Shown: positions 63,707-64,000 of the stretch, piece by piece
How the letters are laid out: every line of letters begins with the position of its first letter
How positions within the stretch are numbered: position 1 is the stretch's first letter
From: DASPSM01 sp963800135
Lineage (GTDB): Bacteria > Planctomycetota > Planctomycetia > Planctomycetales > Planctomycetaceae
Assembly: GCA_963800135.1 (NCBI GenBank)
Contig: CAWCZR010000009.1
Coordinates: 434,001 to 498,000, forward strand
DNA length: 64,000 nucleotides
Direction: 5' to 3'
Program-made: the position numbers and the translations under genes
The notes under the pieces: generated by a model
The model's input: the letters and a program-made list of their open reading frames with translations, nothing else
Database searches by the model: none
Told to the model about the DNA's origin: nothing

Positions 63707-64000
63707 ATGAGCCAGGATTGGGTGAATCGGCGGCGATTTCTCATCGCGTCGGGAGGGGCGGCTCTGTCGGCCGTGGTGGCCCGAACAGCCAGCGCCGCGT
63801 CGAGTCTGCCCTCGGACGAGGCCCGCGCCGTTCTGGCCCAGCTGCGGGAGGGAAACCGCCGGTTTGCCGAGGGAAAAACGCGACACGCCCATCAGGGAAC
63901 GGACTGGCGTCGACACCTGGTCGGCAATCAGCAGCCCATCGCCACCCTGCTCGGCTGCAGCGACTCGCGCGTGCCGCCCGAGTTGGTGTTTGACCAGGGA
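63707..64000 (+). CDS. Beta-carbonic anhydrase, Tat-exported, 5' part only
   Basis: 98 residues visible before the window edge. A twin-arginine signal (NRRRFLIASGGAALSAVVA) is followed by LRQLREGNRRFAEGK-like sequence (AQLREGNRRFAEGKTRHAH) and the zinc-binding LLGCSDSRVPPELVFDQG of beta-class carbonic anhydrases. It starts 48 bp after the SulP stop, likely one operon. It interconverts CO2 and bicarbonate outside the cytoplasmic membrane. Confidence 0.9.
   Translation, partial: MSQDWVNRRRFLIASGGAALSAVVARTASAASSLPSDEARAVLAQLREGNRRFAEGKTRHAHQGTDWRRHLVGNQQPIATLLGCSDSRVPPELVFDQG

Overview
The window looks like a GC-rich chromosomal segment of a planctomycete, probably of the Pirellulales. That placement is inferred from content: a secreted formylglycine sulfatase, DUF1559 domains attached to an M56 peptidase, a large Ser/Thr kinase with kinesin-light-chain-type TPRs, several lineage-restricted exported proteins, and many families of palindromic intergenic repeats. 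Core genes present are rdgB, rph, argB-argD-argF, rlmN, lysC, rpsT, ilvE, a ComM/YifB ATPase gene and one tRNA-Gln(CTG).

Layout. 0-6.6 kb: a partial exported protein, a polytopic membrane protein, a CPBP peptidase, a small dual-specificity phosphatase, a VOC protein, tRNA-Gln, rdgB and an exported unknown. 6.7-10.8 kb: a leftward run argB-argD-argF-rph, with 11-nt overlaps at argD/argF and argF/rph. 11-16.7 kb: sulfatase, serine hydrolase, iron alcohol dehydrogenase and rlmN. 16.9-19.7 kb: an ECF sigma gene overlapping a one-TM anti-sigma-like gene, then an exported protein. 19.8-25.9 kb: a divergent pair of related MFS transporters, a NhaD-type antiporter and a DHH phosphoesterase. 26-33.8 kb: a SUMF1-fold lipoprotein, an exported unknown, a PhnB-type VOC protein, a sterol-desaturase-type hydroxylase, a four-ACT aspartokinase and a C26-type amidotransferase without its nucleophile. 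34.2-36.7 kb: a cluster of tiny lipoprotein, membrane and soluble genes. 36.8-43.4 kb: a DUF998-like protein, a lineage-specific protein, a polysaccharide-export protein with a TPR-like N-terminus, S20 and an aldo/keto reductase. 43.7-51.2 kb: a large exported protein, the TPR kinase and a DegT aminotransferase. 51.3-57.2 kb: two small proteins, ilvE, and a repeat-rich stretch with a REP-associated tyrosine transposase (RAYT), its REP ends and deletion derivatives. 57.2-64 kb: ComM/YifB, a BlaI/M56 regulatory pair in which the peptidase carries two DUF1559 domains, and a SulP transporter followed by a Tat-exported beta-carbonic anhydrase cut by the window end.

Quality caveat. At least nine otherwise well-conserved genes are broken by single-base frame changes, with both halves intact (argF, sulfatase, lysC, an MFS gene, the polysaccharide exporter twice, and others). 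This density is far more likely to be sequencing error than biology. I annotate those genes as single loci.

Most noteworthy: the self-contained RAYT/REP unit with an end-only derivative 0.9 kb away; a four-hairpin composite repeat with three copies; the small-membrane-gene cluster with a shared start-region motif; the M56-DUF1559-DUF1559 sensor-like fusion with BlaI; and enzymes with altered catalytic residues (OTCase Cys to Asp, C26 Cys to Gly).
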